From contig NZ_JASISZ010000028.1 in the NCBI RefSeq assembly GCF_030063355.1, positions 1-64,000 of the forward strand: 64,000 bases of DNA. Direction: 5' to 3'. Made by a program: the position numbers and the translations under genes. Source of the DNA: Streptomyces sp. PH10-H1. GTDB lineage: Bacteria > Actinomycetota > Actinomycetes > Streptomycetales > Streptomycetaceae. A model generated the notes under the pieces. It was not told the DNA's origin, did not search any database, and worked only from the letters and a program-made list of their open reading frames with translations. Shown here one piece after another: positions 43,621 to 51,241 of the stretch (positions within the stretch are counted from its first letter, which is position 1; every line of letters begins with the position of its first letter).

Positions 43621-45213
43621 TCAGCTGTTGCGCTTGGTGCAGCGGCCGGCGTTGCCGCCGCTTGCGCCATGGCGGCAGATCAACACGATGTCCGGGGCGT
43701 GGTGGGAGAGGTAGCGGCCGTCACATTGGTTGTCGCTGGTGCGGCCTGCGGAGGCGCAGAGGGCGAGTGCCGCACGGCCGTCGGCGAACGGGCCGGGGGT
43801 GTAGACGACCCAGTAGCCGGGGCGGAGCGAGGCGAAGTCGTCGCTGCGCAGCAACCTGGCATCCGGTATCTGCTGCCGGACGGCGGCGAGTTCCCGGTCC
43901 CGGGCTCCGGTGCCGTCGGAGATCACTACTGAGGAGAGCTGAGCGATCCAGCTGTCTGCGCTCGACTCGCCCACTGGTGCGGAAGGGACGGAAGTAGGGG
44001 CTGATGGACTGATCGGTGGGGCGGTGGAGGCCGTCGTGGAGTGCGATAGCGACGGCCCCGGTGTACTGGAGGACGCAGGGCCGTGGCCGGCATTCCCCGA
44101 GGTGGTAGTGGACCGGGATGTGGACGGTGCGGGCGTATGGGAGGCAGCGGGGTCGTGGTTGCCTCTCCCGGTCATGAAGCCGACGGCCAGTGCTACTGAT
44201 GCCGCCGCCAGGCCGACCGCAATGGCGGCTGCTGCCAGGCCGCGTCGCAGGCTGCGGCTGCCGCCGCGTACCGCTGTTCTGGGCAGGGGAACCGCAGCAG
44301 GTGTCTCCCCGTCCCCTGCGCGCCGTGGAGGTGGGCCGTTGAGTCTGGTCGGCGCGTAGCGGATTTCGCCCGGGCCCGCTCGGGTCGCCGTACGCACCGC
44401 CTCGGTCAGCATCCGGGACAGCTCGGCTGCCGAGGGGCGCAGGGCTGGATCCCTGACGAGCAACGTGCGCAGAACCGGCGCCAAGGGTCCGGCCGAGCTC
44501 GGGGTGGGGAGCGGATCCTCCCGTACGGCGATCAAGGTCGCCAAGGGGGTATCGCGGGACAGCGGGTTGGAGCCCTCGACCGCTACGTAGAGCAGCATGC
44601 CCAGGGACCACAGGTCGGCAGCCGGTCCGCCGGGCAGGCCCGCCGCGCGCTCGGGCGCCATGAACTCGGCGGTCCCGATGATGTACCCCGGTTCGGTCAG
44701 GCCAGGTTGGCCCACCATGGCGGCGATCCCGAAGTCGGTCAGGATCGCCGAGCCGTCGGGGCGGATGATCACGTTCGCCGGTTTCACGTCCCGATGCTGG
44801 ATCCCGGCCTCGTGAGCGGCCCGCAGGGCGGCCAGGACGTCACTGCCGATTCCGGCCGCTCGGGCCGGGGCCAGCGGCCCTTGATCCAGAAGCGCCTTGA
44901 GCGACAGGCCCGCGACCAGCTCCATGACCAGCCAGGGGAACGGCTCATCGTCGACGACCTGATGGATCGTCACCACGTGGGAATGCTGGAGCCGAGCCAG
45001 CGCCCGCGCCTCGCGGAGTACCCGTCCGTGCACCTGTGCGACCTCTTGGGTGCTTCCGCCCGGCAACCGGACTTCCTTGAGCGCGACCTCCCGCTGCAGC
45101 ACACGGTCGAGGGCCCGCCAGACAGTGCCCATCCCGCCTTCGCCCAGCCTGCCCAGGAGTGCGAACCGACCCGCCACTACCCGCTCCGGCGAGCCCGGTG
45201 GATCCGACAGCAT
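43621..45213 (-). CDS. Membrane Ser/Thr protein kinase (PknB-like)
   Basis: The 530-aa kinase has an N-terminal Hanks-type domain (Gly loop LLGRLGEGGMGTVWRALD, catalytic QHRDVKPANVII near residue 136, DFGIAAMV, then GTAEFMAPERAAG). A juxtamembrane linker, one helix (about 321-345), a Ser/Thr/Pro-rich stalk and a small extracellular domain with four Cys (ALCASAGRTSDNQCDG, VLICRHG, GRCTKRNS) follow. It is a receptor kinase with no PASTA repeats. ATG 45213 is preferred. Its 3' end meets the tail-like cluster stop codon to stop codon. Confidence 0.92.
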   Translation of the reverse strand: MLSDPPGSPERVVAGRFALLGRLGEGGMGTVWRALDRVLQREVALKEVRLPGGSTQEVAQVHGRVLREARALARLQHSHVVTIHQVVDDEPFPWLVMELVAGLSLKALLDQGPLAPARAAGIGSDVLAALRAAHEAGIQHRDVKPANVIIRPDGSAILTDFGIAAMVGQPGLTEPGYIIGTAEFMAPERAAGLPGGPAADLWSLGMLLYVAVEGSNPLSRDTPLATLIAVREDPLPTPSSAGPLAPVLRTLLVRDPALRPSAAELSRMLTEAVRTATRAGPGEIRYAPTRLNGPPPRRAGDGETPAAVPLPRTAVRGGSRSLRRGLAAAAIAVGLAAASVALAVGFMTGRGNHDPAASHTPAPSTSRSTTTSGNAGHGPASSSTPGPSLSHSTTASTAPPISPSAPTSVPSAPVGESSADSWIAQLSSVVISDGTGARDRELAAVRQQIPDARLLRSDDFASLRPGYWVVYTPGPFADGRAALALCASAGRTSDNQCDGRYLSHHAPDIVLICRHGASGGNAGRCTKRNS

Positions 45214-45218
45214 CTGCG

Positions 45219-45241
45219 CCCCCGCCCCGCCCCGCCCCGCC
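45219..45241 (-). other. G-rich leader tract, potential G-quadruplex before the kinase
   Basis: On the transcribed strand four runs of at least four G, separated by single C, lie 6-28 bases before ATG 45213 and include the ribosome binding site. The interval 45214-45563 also has a short inverted repeat (CGGTCCG 45479-45485, CGGACCG 45490-45496) but no gene that I recognise. Confidence 0.55.
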
Positions 45242-45563
45242 ACCGCACGGCCGGCGCTCCCGCCGACGCCTGCGGACAGGGTATCGGCGGCGACCTCGTG
45301 AGTGGGCGGAATGTCGAGGATTTCTGTGATGTGATCCGGATGCGGGTCGTTCTCGTACAGGCAGCCACCACCGACGCATCATCACACCGTGCGCGTTCTG
45401 GTCGACCGGCCACAAGGAGCCGACGATCCGGGTGCACAACGACATACCGGCGCTCAGCACACGTGGGCCGGTTGTTAGCGGTCCGTTAGCGGACCGTTGG
45501 AACCGCGTCCGATGATCGCCTCACAGGCTGAAAACGCAGCGGGGCGAGGCGAAGGAGCGGGAA

Positions 45564-45974
45564 ATGAACGCAGGTAGTGTCGTGCGCCGGACGGCCGTCA
45601 CGGTCGGTGCGCTGGTCGGTGCCAGCACGCTGGTGCTGGGCGGCAGCGGTGTGGCGTCCGCCGAGACGGCGGGAAACTCGGTGACCAGCAAGAACTGCAC
45701 CGGCACCATGATGACCCAGTACGTGGCCGGCGGTGGCGGCTGGCAGGTCCGTAACTACGTCAACAATTCCAACGGCAGCGTGAACTGTTCGGGCTGGATG
45801 GACTGGGCTCCGGACGGAAACACCGGGCACTTCTATGGCCTGCAGAACCGGATCTATGTCGATAGGTACAACTCGCAGGAGAGCACCTACCTTCCGGACA
45901 ACAGCCCCGCGCTGACCCGGGTCTGCGTTCAGGCGAGCGACGACGGATCGGCGCGCTGCTCCGCGTGGTGGTAG
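45564..45974 (+). CDS. Small secreted protein with four cysteines
   Basis: The 136-aa protein has a classical signal peptide (MNAGSVVRRTAVTVGALVGA through ASA about residue 33) and a 100-aa mature part rich in Trp, Tyr, Asn with four Cys (KNCTG, VNCSG, RVCVQ, ARCSAWW), likely two disulphides. The family is not recognised; similar small exported proteins are common in streptomycetes. GGAGCGGG precedes ATG 45564. Confidence 0.75.
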   Translation: MNAGSVVRRTAVTVGALVGASTLVLGGSGVASAETAGNSVTSKNCTGTMMTQYVAGGGGWQVRNYVNNSNGSVNCSGWMDWAPDGNTGHFYGLQNRIYVDRYNSQESTYLPDNSPALTRVCVQASDDGSARCSAWW

Positions 45975-46137
45975 TCCGCTGAGGTGCGGGACAGTGGCGC
46001 GGCGGGTTGCCGGGACGGTACCCCGCCGCGGCTCGCCATCCGCTGCGACAGGCAAGCGCCGCCTTGGGGTTGGACGGCGAGACAGCCGGCGCGCGACGGC
46101 AATCGCATGACTGATCGAGCACCGCGGAGGACGTACG

Positions 46138-46812
46138 TCAGCGCACGACGGAACGCGCGATGCGGAATCCTACGTCGTCGATCTGGAAGGTCGGGTGGCT
46201 GCGCCGCCGCACCGAGGCCCGGCAGCTCCAGTGCTCGTCAAACCACCCACCGCCACGCAGCACCCGGTAGGTGCCGTAGACCTCGGCGTCGTAGATGTCC
46301 CAGCACCACTCCCAAACGTTGCCCAGCATGTCGTACAGGCCCAACGCGTTGGGCTGCTTGCCCCCCGCGTCGTGGATCCGCTCACCGGAGTTGCCGCGAT
46401 GCCAAGCGATCTCGTCGAGCTGCCCGTACCTCGCGTCGGCCGAACCGGCACGACAGGCGTGTTCCCACTCGGCCTCGGTCGGTAGCCGGTACCCGTCAGC
46501 GGATGCGTTCCACTCGATACCCTCGCCGTCAGCGTTGAGGCGATAGGCGGGCGCCAACCCCTCTCGTTGGGAAAGGGCGTTGCAGAACCGCACTGCCTCC
46601 CACCAGGAAACGCCCTCGACGGGCAACCGGTCGCCTTGCGCGCTGCTCGGCCGCCGACCGGTGACCTGTGCGTACCGCGCCTGGGTGATCGGGAACGCGG
46701 CCAGCCGGTATGGCGCAAGCTCGGCCGACCAGCTGCGCTGTGTTCGCCGGTCCGACAGTGTCACCTGCCCCGGCGGGATGGCGATCATCACGTTTCCTGC
46801 GCTCACGTCCAT
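46138..46812 (-). CDS. Formylglycine-generating-enzyme-like (SUMF1) protein
   Basis: The 224-aa product has the SUMF1/FGE fold: PYRLAAFPITQARYAQVTGR, PVEGVSWWEAVRFCNALSQR, YRLPTEAEWEHACRAG, LYDMLGNVWEWCWDIYDAEV, VLRGGGWFDEHWSCRASVRR. True FGEs use a Cys pair at the last motif; here only one of the two positions (SCRAS) is Cys. It therefore more likely belongs to the wider PvdO/EgtB-like group than to sulfatase-activating enzymes. No sulfatase gene is near. No signal peptide is present. Confidence 0.85.
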   Translation of the reverse strand: MDVSAGNVMIAIPPGQVTLSDRRTQRSWSAELAPYRLAAFPITQARYAQVTGRRPSSAQGDRLPVEGVSWWEAVRFCNALSQREGLAPAYRLNADGEGIEWNASADGYRLPTEAEWEHACRAGSADARYGQLDEIAWHRGNSGERIHDAGGKQPNALGLYDMLGNVWEWCWDIYDAEVYGTYRVLRGGGWFDEHWSCRASVRRRSHPTFQIDDVGFRIARSVVR

Positions 46813-46930
46813 AGGCAGGTGATCCTACTGACGCATGTCCTCGACGAGCGAGCGGTACCCGGCCGGCGCTCACGGTCCGACCCCGGGCGCCGGACGGTCG
46901 TGTTTGTCATGACCGTCCGGCGGGCGGTGA

Positions 46931-48010
46931 TCAGCAGCTCAGGTTGTTGCCTGCCGGGACGCCGAGGATCTGGACGAAGCGCTGGTAGGCGTCGATACGG
47001 CTCTGGACCTGGGCGGGGTTGCCGCCGTTGCATTCGATGCTGCCGTTGATGCTGCGGATGGTCTCACCGAAACCGGCACTGTTGACCATGGCGTTGTGCG
47101 GGGTCATGGTGCCGGGGCCGTTCTGGGTGTTCCAGTACCACAGGCCGGTCTTCCAGGCGACGGAGGCGTCGGTCTCGACGAGGGACGGGTTGTGGAGCAG
47201 GTCGATGCCCAGGGCGTCGCCGGCAGCCTTGTAGTTGAAGTTCCAGCTGAGCTGGATGGGGCCGCGCCCGTAATACGCGGACTGGCCGGCGGGGCAGCCG
47301 TAGGACTGGCTCGCGTCGCAATAGTGCGGGTAGTTGGCGGTGTTCTGCTCGACGATGTAGACGAGTCCGCCGGTCTCGTGGCTGACGTTGGCGAGGAACG
47401 CGGCGGCTTCCTGCCGCTTGACGGTGTCGCTGCCGGTGTTGGCGAAGCCGGGGTACGCGCTGAGGGCGGCGGTCAGACCGCTGTAGGTGTAGAACGAGTT
47501 GCGGCTCGGGAACATCTGGTTGAACTGGGCCTCGCTGACGGCGAATCCGCCCTGGCTGGGGGGAGGCGTGGTCGGTGCCCCGCTACAGGTGTACGGCTCC
47601 CAGTACCAGGTGCTGATGACCGGGTCGTAGCCCGGGTTGTCGTGCTCGGCCCGGTACAGGTTGCCGTCGGAGTACTTGACGACGTCACCGGTGACGTAGG
47701 CCCGGCCCGCGACCCAGGCAGGGTAGTCGCACGACCCCGAACCGCCGCCGGTTCCCGGGCCCGAGGTGCCGCAGGCACCTGAGTCGGCCCAGACGGCGGC
47801 GCTGCCGGGTGTCTCATTCTGGGTCCACCATTTCGCAGACCAGTTATGACCGCTGTACGACGCGGACAGTCCGCCGGTGTACACCGTCGACGCGTTCCAG
47901 GGGGAGGCGCATTCGGCGGCGGACGCGGTGGACGCCAAGGGCACGAGGACCGCCAGTCCGACGGCGACGATCAGTGCGGTGAGGAATGCCATGATCCGTT
48001 GTCTCGACAT
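46931..48010 (-). CDS. Secreted GH19 chitinase with two chitin-binding modules
   Basis: The 359-aa enzyme has a signal peptide (RIMAFLTALIVAVGLAVLVP, cut after ASA), two ChiA-type CBM5/12 modules (ASPWNASTVYTGGLSASYSG and YPAWVAGRAYVTGDVVKYSD) and a GH19 catalytic domain with catalytic Glu in ANVSHETGGL and the substrate cleft motif GRGPIQLSWNFNYKAAGDAL. It cleaves chitin by an inverting mechanism and is active on fungal walls. Transcription is expected to be induced by chitooligosaccharides through the operator at 48065-48096. Confidence 0.95.
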   Translation of the reverse strand: MSRQRIMAFLTALIVAVGLAVLVPLASTASAAECASPWNASTVYTGGLSASYSGHNWSAKWWTQNETPGSAAVWADSGACGTSGPGTGGGSGSCDYPAWVAGRAYVTGDVVKYSDGNLYRAEHDNPGYDPVISTWYWEPYTCSGAPTTPPPSQGGFAVSEAQFNQMFPSRNSFYTYSGLTAALSAYPGFANTGSDTVKRQEAAAFLANVSHETGGLVYIVEQNTANYPHYCDASQSYGCPAGQSAYYGRGPIQLSWNFNYKAAGDALGIDLLHNPSLVETDASVAWKTGLWYWNTQNGPGTMTPHNAMVNSAGFGETIRSINGSIECNGGNPAQVQSRIDAYQRFVQILGVPAGNNLSC

Positions 48011-48064
48011 GTGACCACTCCTAGTGGGGGGTTGAGTGGGTGGGATCGCCCCGCACTCAACTGG

Positions 48065-48096
48065 ATTGGTCTGGACCTGTCAAGGTCCAGACCAAT
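48065..48096 (-). promoter_or_regulatory. Chitinase operator: 14-bp inverted repeat over the -35 box
   Basis: ATTGGTCTGGACCT (48065-48078) and its exact reverse complement (48083-48096) flank four bases. On the gene's strand TTGACA (48083-48078) lies in the centre as the -35 box. Each half holds a TGGTCTGGACCT-type element like the known 12-bp direct repeats and DasR sites of streptomycete chitinase promoters. This suggests carbon- and N-acetylglucosamine-dependent control. Confidence 0.85.
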
Positions 48097-48159
48097 ATCG
48101 GCCGATGTGCCGCCGGCATTGGCGGAGTCCGCGAGGCCGCCGACAGATGTAAAGAAAAC

Positions 48160-48188
48160 TAGACACCGAGTCTGCTTTGCCTTACATT
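48160..48188 (+). promoter_or_regulatory. Promoter giving a leaderless transcript
   Basis: TAGACA (48160-48165), 17-base spacer, TACATT (48183-48188). The expected start site, six or seven bases later, coincides with ATG 48195, and no ribosome binding site precedes that codon. Confidence 0.6.
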
Positions 48189-48194
48189 CGTGGC

Positions 48195-48623
48195 ATGCCA
48201 TTCGAAGAGAAGCGTGCGTGGATCATGGGTGGGGTCGCGGTCGGCGCGTATGCCGTCTATCTGGTCATCGTTCTCGGGCGAGCCGGAAACACCCCGCTCG
48301 CCGAAGTGCCGTACGTATCAGCGCTGCTGTGGACCATCGGCGCCGCGATCGTGACGTCGATCGTGCTCAATATCGTGGTCGCGATCGCCTCGTCCAAGGA
48401 CGCCGACAAGAAGGACCAGCGGGACCGGGAGATCCATCGGATCGGCGAATACATCGGCCAATCCTTCGTCGTCGCAGGGGGAATGACGGCACTGGGCATG
48501 TCGCTGGCCGAACTGGACTACTTCTGGATCTCGAACGTGATCTACCTGGCGTTCATCCTGTCGGCGATCCTCGGCTCCGTGGCGAAGATCGTCGCCTACC
48601 GACGGGGATTCCAGCAATGGTGA
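48195..48623 (+). CDS. Four-helix membrane protein of unknown function
   Basis: The 142-aa protein has four hydrophobic segments (IMGGVAVGAYAVYLVIVLG, LLWTIGAAIVTSIVLNIVVA, YIGQSFVVAGGMTALGMSLA, IYLAFILSAILGSVAKIVAY) and a cytosolic charged loop SKDADKKDQRDREIHRIGEY. It precedes and overlaps an XRE regulator by 7 bases. This pair is widespread in bacteria, with the membrane protein possibly sensing or restraining the regulator. ATG 48195 appears leaderless. Confidence 0.75.
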   Translation: MPFEEKRAWIMGGVAVGAYAVYLVIVLGRAGNTPLAEVPYVSALLWTIGAAIVTSIVLNIVVAIASSKDADKKDQRDREIHRIGEYIGQSFVVAGGMTALGMSLAELDYFWISNVIYLAFILSAILGSVAKIVAYRRGFQQW

Positions 48624-48850
48624 AGCCGACCAGGGTCTCGAACACGATCCGGTCCCTCCGATTCGCCCATGGAGAGATGACCCAGGCGGATCTGGCCGAG
48701 CGCGTCGGCGCTACCCGGCAGACCGTCATCGCCATCGAACAGGGCCGTTACTCGCCGTCCCTCGAAATGGCCTTCAAAATCGCCCGGGCGTTCAACGTTC
48801 CGCTCGGCGACGTCTTCCAGTACCCGGAAAGCGCAGAGGAGCCAAAATGA
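48617..48850 (+). CDS. Small XRE-type DNA-binding regulator
   Basis: The 77-aa protein is almost only a helix-turn-helix: EMTQADLAERVGATRQTVIA IEQGRYSPSLEMAFKIARAF. It resembles YgzD/YozG-type regulators paired with membrane proteins. The start overlaps the membrane gene and the stop overlaps the oxidoreductase start, so all three are coupled. Confidence 0.87.
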   Translation: MVKPTRVSNTIRSLRFAHGEMTQADLAERVGATRQTVIAIEQGRYSPSLEMAFKIARAFNVPLGDVFQYPESAEEPK

Positions 48851-49818
48851 AGGCCATCGTGCAGGACAACTACGGATCGACGGATGTGCTGGAGCTCAGG
48901 GACATCGACAAGCCCGTGGCCGGCGCTGACGACCTGCTCGTGCGGGTGCACGCGACGGGAGTCGACCGGGGCGTCTGGCACCTCATGACCGGCCTGCCGT
49001 ACCTGTTGCGGATCGGGGGCTTCGGCCTCCGCGCGCCCAAGACCCGCGTTCGGGGGACGGATGTCGCGGGCCGCGTCGAGGCGGTCGGGGTGAACGTGAC
49101 CCGGTTCCAGCCGGGTGATCCGGTGTTCGGCACCTGCGACGGTTCCTTCGCGGAGTACGTGTGCGGTCACGAGGACACGTTCGCCCGGGTGCCCGCGAAC
49201 CTCACCTTCGAGCAGGCGGCGGCCGTACCGACCTCCGCGTTCACCGCCCTCCAGGGTCTGCGGGACCAGGGGCGGGTGCAGGCCGGGCAGCAGGTCCTGA
49301 TCATTGGTGCGGCGGGGGGCGTGGGGACCTTCGCGGTGCAGTTGGCCAAGGCGTTCGGGGCGGAAGTCACCGGTGTGTGCAGCACGACGAAGACGGATCT
49401 GGTCCGCTCGATCGGCGCGGACCACGTCATCGACTACACACGGGCCGACTTCGCCAGCACGCCGTCGCGCTACGACCTCATCCTGGACATCGCGGGCAAC
49501 CGTTCGCTGTCCCACCTCCGACGGGCTCTCACTGCGAAGGGAACTCTCGTCATCATGGGCGGCGAGGAGGGCGGACGGTGGTTCGGAGGCGTGGACCGTC
49601 AGCTCCGGGCGCTCCTGCTGTCGCCCTTCGTACGCCAGAACCTGCGCGTGCTGCTCGCGAGACCCCGCCAGGAAGACCTTCAGTCCTTGGCGGAACTCAT
49701 CGAGGCCGGCAAGGTCACACCGGTCCTCGACAGGACGTACTCCCTGGGCGAGGTCCCGGACGCCCTTCAGTATCTGGAAAAGGGTCACGCGCGTGGCAAA
49801 ATCGTCATCACCGTGTGA
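48847..49818 (+). CDS. NAD(P)-dependent quinone oxidoreductase (MDR family)
   Basis: The 323-aa medium-chain reductase has GroES-like and Rossmann parts: RGTDVAGRVEAVGVNVTRFQ, AVPTSAFTALQGLRDQGRVQ, IIGAAGGVGTFAVQLAKAFG, ending LGEVPDALQYLEKGHARGKI. Zinc ligands of alcohol dehydrogenases are absent, which fits NADPH quinone reductases. It is the third gene of the leaderless operon and likely the regulated function. Confidence 0.9.
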   Translation: MKAIVQDNYGSTDVLELRDIDKPVAGADDLLVRVHATGVDRGVWHLMTGLPYLLRIGGFGLRAPKTRVRGTDVAGRVEAVGVNVTRFQPGDPVFGTCDGSFAEYVCGHEDTFARVPANLTFEQAAAVPTSAFTALQGLRDQGRVQAGQQVLIIGAAGGVGTFAVQLAKAFGAEVTGVCSTTKTDLVRSIGADHVIDYTRADFASTPSRYDLILDIAGNRSLSHLRRALTAKGTLVIMGGEEGGRWFGGVDRQLRALLLSPFVRQNLRVLLARPRQEDLQSLAELIEAGKVTPVLDRTYSLGEVPDALQYLEKGHARGKIVITV

Positions 49819-49864
49819 CAGCGCCGAGGTTGTTCCGAGGACGGGAACATACCGCGGACGACCA

Positions 49865-50551
49865 TTAGAGGCGGCGCAGGACCGCAACGACCTTGCCGAG
49901 GATGGTCGCATCGTCGCCGGCGATGGGCTGGTAGGCGTCGTTGTGGGGATGCAGCCACACATGGCCGTCCTCGCGGCGGAAGCGCTTGACGGTGGCCTCG
50001 CCGTCCAGCAGGGCGGCGACGATGTCGCCGTTGTCCGCCACGTCCTGCCGTCGCACGGTGACCCAGTCGCCCGGCAGGAGATGGGCCCCGATCATGGAGT
50101 CGCCGACCACTTCCAGGGCGAACAGCTCGCCGCCGCCCACCAGTTGGCGGGAGAGCGTGAGGATGTCCTCCACGGACTCCTCGGCGAGGATCGGTGTGCC
50201 CGCCGCGATGCGTCCGAGGAGGGGGACGCGCACGGTGGGTGAGGGGGAAGCGGCGACGCTGAGGGCGTTCTCACTCGGCGCAGCGGAGCGGACCTGGTAG
50301 GCGCGGGGCCGGTGCGGGTCGCGTACCAGGAAGCCCTTGCTCTCCAGGACCATGAGCTGATGGGCGACCGATGAGGTGCTTCGCAGGCCTACGGCGGCGC
50401 CGATCTCCCGCATCGACGGCGGGTAGCCGCGGGTGCGGACGCTGTCCTCGATCGCGGCGACGATCTGCTCCTGGCGCACGGTCAGTCCGGTCCCGTTGGA
50501 TCGGGTCCCGGGGGGCCGTCCCAGGCGGCTCGGTCGCGTGGTGCCGTCCAT
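49865..50551 (-). CDS. lexA: LexA-type repressor
   Basis: The 228-aa protein has the LexA N-terminal wHTH ([23 protein letters not shown]), cleavage region [12 protein letters not shown] with the Ala-Gly scissile bond, catalytic Ser in [17 protein letters not shown], and Lys in [11 protein letters not shown]. LexA represses SOS genes and self-cleaves with RecA filaments. ATG 50551 follows AAGGAGG. No LexA-type box was found in the 200 bases upstream, which would be expected for autoregulation, so this may be a second, differently controlled copy. Confidence 0.9.
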   Translation of the reverse strand: MDGTTRPSRLGRPPGTRSNGTGLTVRQEQIVAAIEDSVRTRGYPPSMREIGAAVGLRSTSSVAHQLMVLESKGFLVRDPHRPRAYQVRSAAPSENALSVAASPSPTVRVPLLGRIAAGTPILAEESVEDILTLSRQLVGGGELFALEVVGDSMIGAHLLPGDWVTVRRQDVADNGDIVAALLDGEATVKRFRREDGHVWLHPHNDAYQPIAGDDATILGKVVAVLRRL

Positions 50552-50755
50552 GTCGGCCTCCTTCGGCTTCTTGATCGGACACACACCGTAACCCTGCGCC
50601 CGCGCGGTAACCAAACAAACTTGCGAAAAATATTCCTCGATCCGATCCGATCCGTCGCGGCGCGGGGGAATCCCGGCGGAGGGGAGCCGGTGTCCGGGGG
50701 CAGCGAGATTCATCCGTGTGCCGTCGATGCCTTCACCGCCCGACGCTCACTGCTT

Positions 50756-51141
50756 GTGACGACGATCTACGTACTCGATGGCAGCCTGATCCATACCCTG
50801 GAGGACTTCTGGCAGGTGATGGGCGAAGCGGTCAACGGCCCCGGGGGTTACTTCGGGAAGAATCTCGACGCCTTCAACGACTGCCTCCGTGGCGGCTTCG
50901 GAACACCCGACGATGGCGACTTCAGGTCGAATGGCGCGACCATGAGGCGTCTCAGCGGGCACTCGGCTACCCGGATACCGTCCGTCAATTGGAGATACGA
51001 CTGGGGCGCTGTCACCCGACGAGTCGTGGGCGGGTCGCGGAGGAGCTGGCCGCCGCGAAGAGCGGGCGAGGCCCGACGGTCTTCGACTGGCTGACCAAAA
51101 TTTTCGAAGGCCCGGTCCCCGGCGCGTTGCGGCTTCGATGA
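50756..51141 (+). pseudogene. Frameshifted barstar-family inhibitor gene
   Basis: From GTG 50756 the frame reads TTIYVLDGSLIHTLEDFWQV then GGYFGKNLDAFNDCLRGGFG TPDDGDF, a clear barstar pattern. Near 50930 it must gain one base to continue as VEWRDHEASQRALGYPDTVR and SGRGPTVFDWLTKIFEG, ending at 51141. Barstars inhibit barnase-type ribonucleases; no barnase gene is adjacent. One missing base is the only lesion, so this may be recent or a sequencing error. The 50552-50755 spacer has nothing else recognised. Confidence 0.8.
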
Positions 51142-51150
51142 GCGCGCGGC

Positions 51151-51182
51151 GGGCTCGGTGCCATCGTCGTGGCACCGAGCCC
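51151..51182. terminator. Bidirectional terminator hairpin
   Basis: GGGCTCGGTGCCA (51151-51163) pairs perfectly with 51170-51182 around a 6-base loop, 9 bases after the barstar stop. Confidence 0.85.
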
Positions 51183-51202
51183 GTGGTGAGGCGCTGCTGG
51201 GG

Positions 51203-51236
51203 CGATGCGCCCGGACCGGGTTGGGCGGGCGCATCG
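51203..51236 (-). terminator. Terminator hairpin at the 3' end of the NRPS operon
   Basis: An 11-bp perfect stem (51203-51213 with 51226-51236) and a 12-base loop lie five bases after the stop of the last NRPS gene. Together with the hairpin at 51151 it forms a double terminator between convergent units. Confidence 0.8.
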
Positions 51237-51241
51237 TCGTG

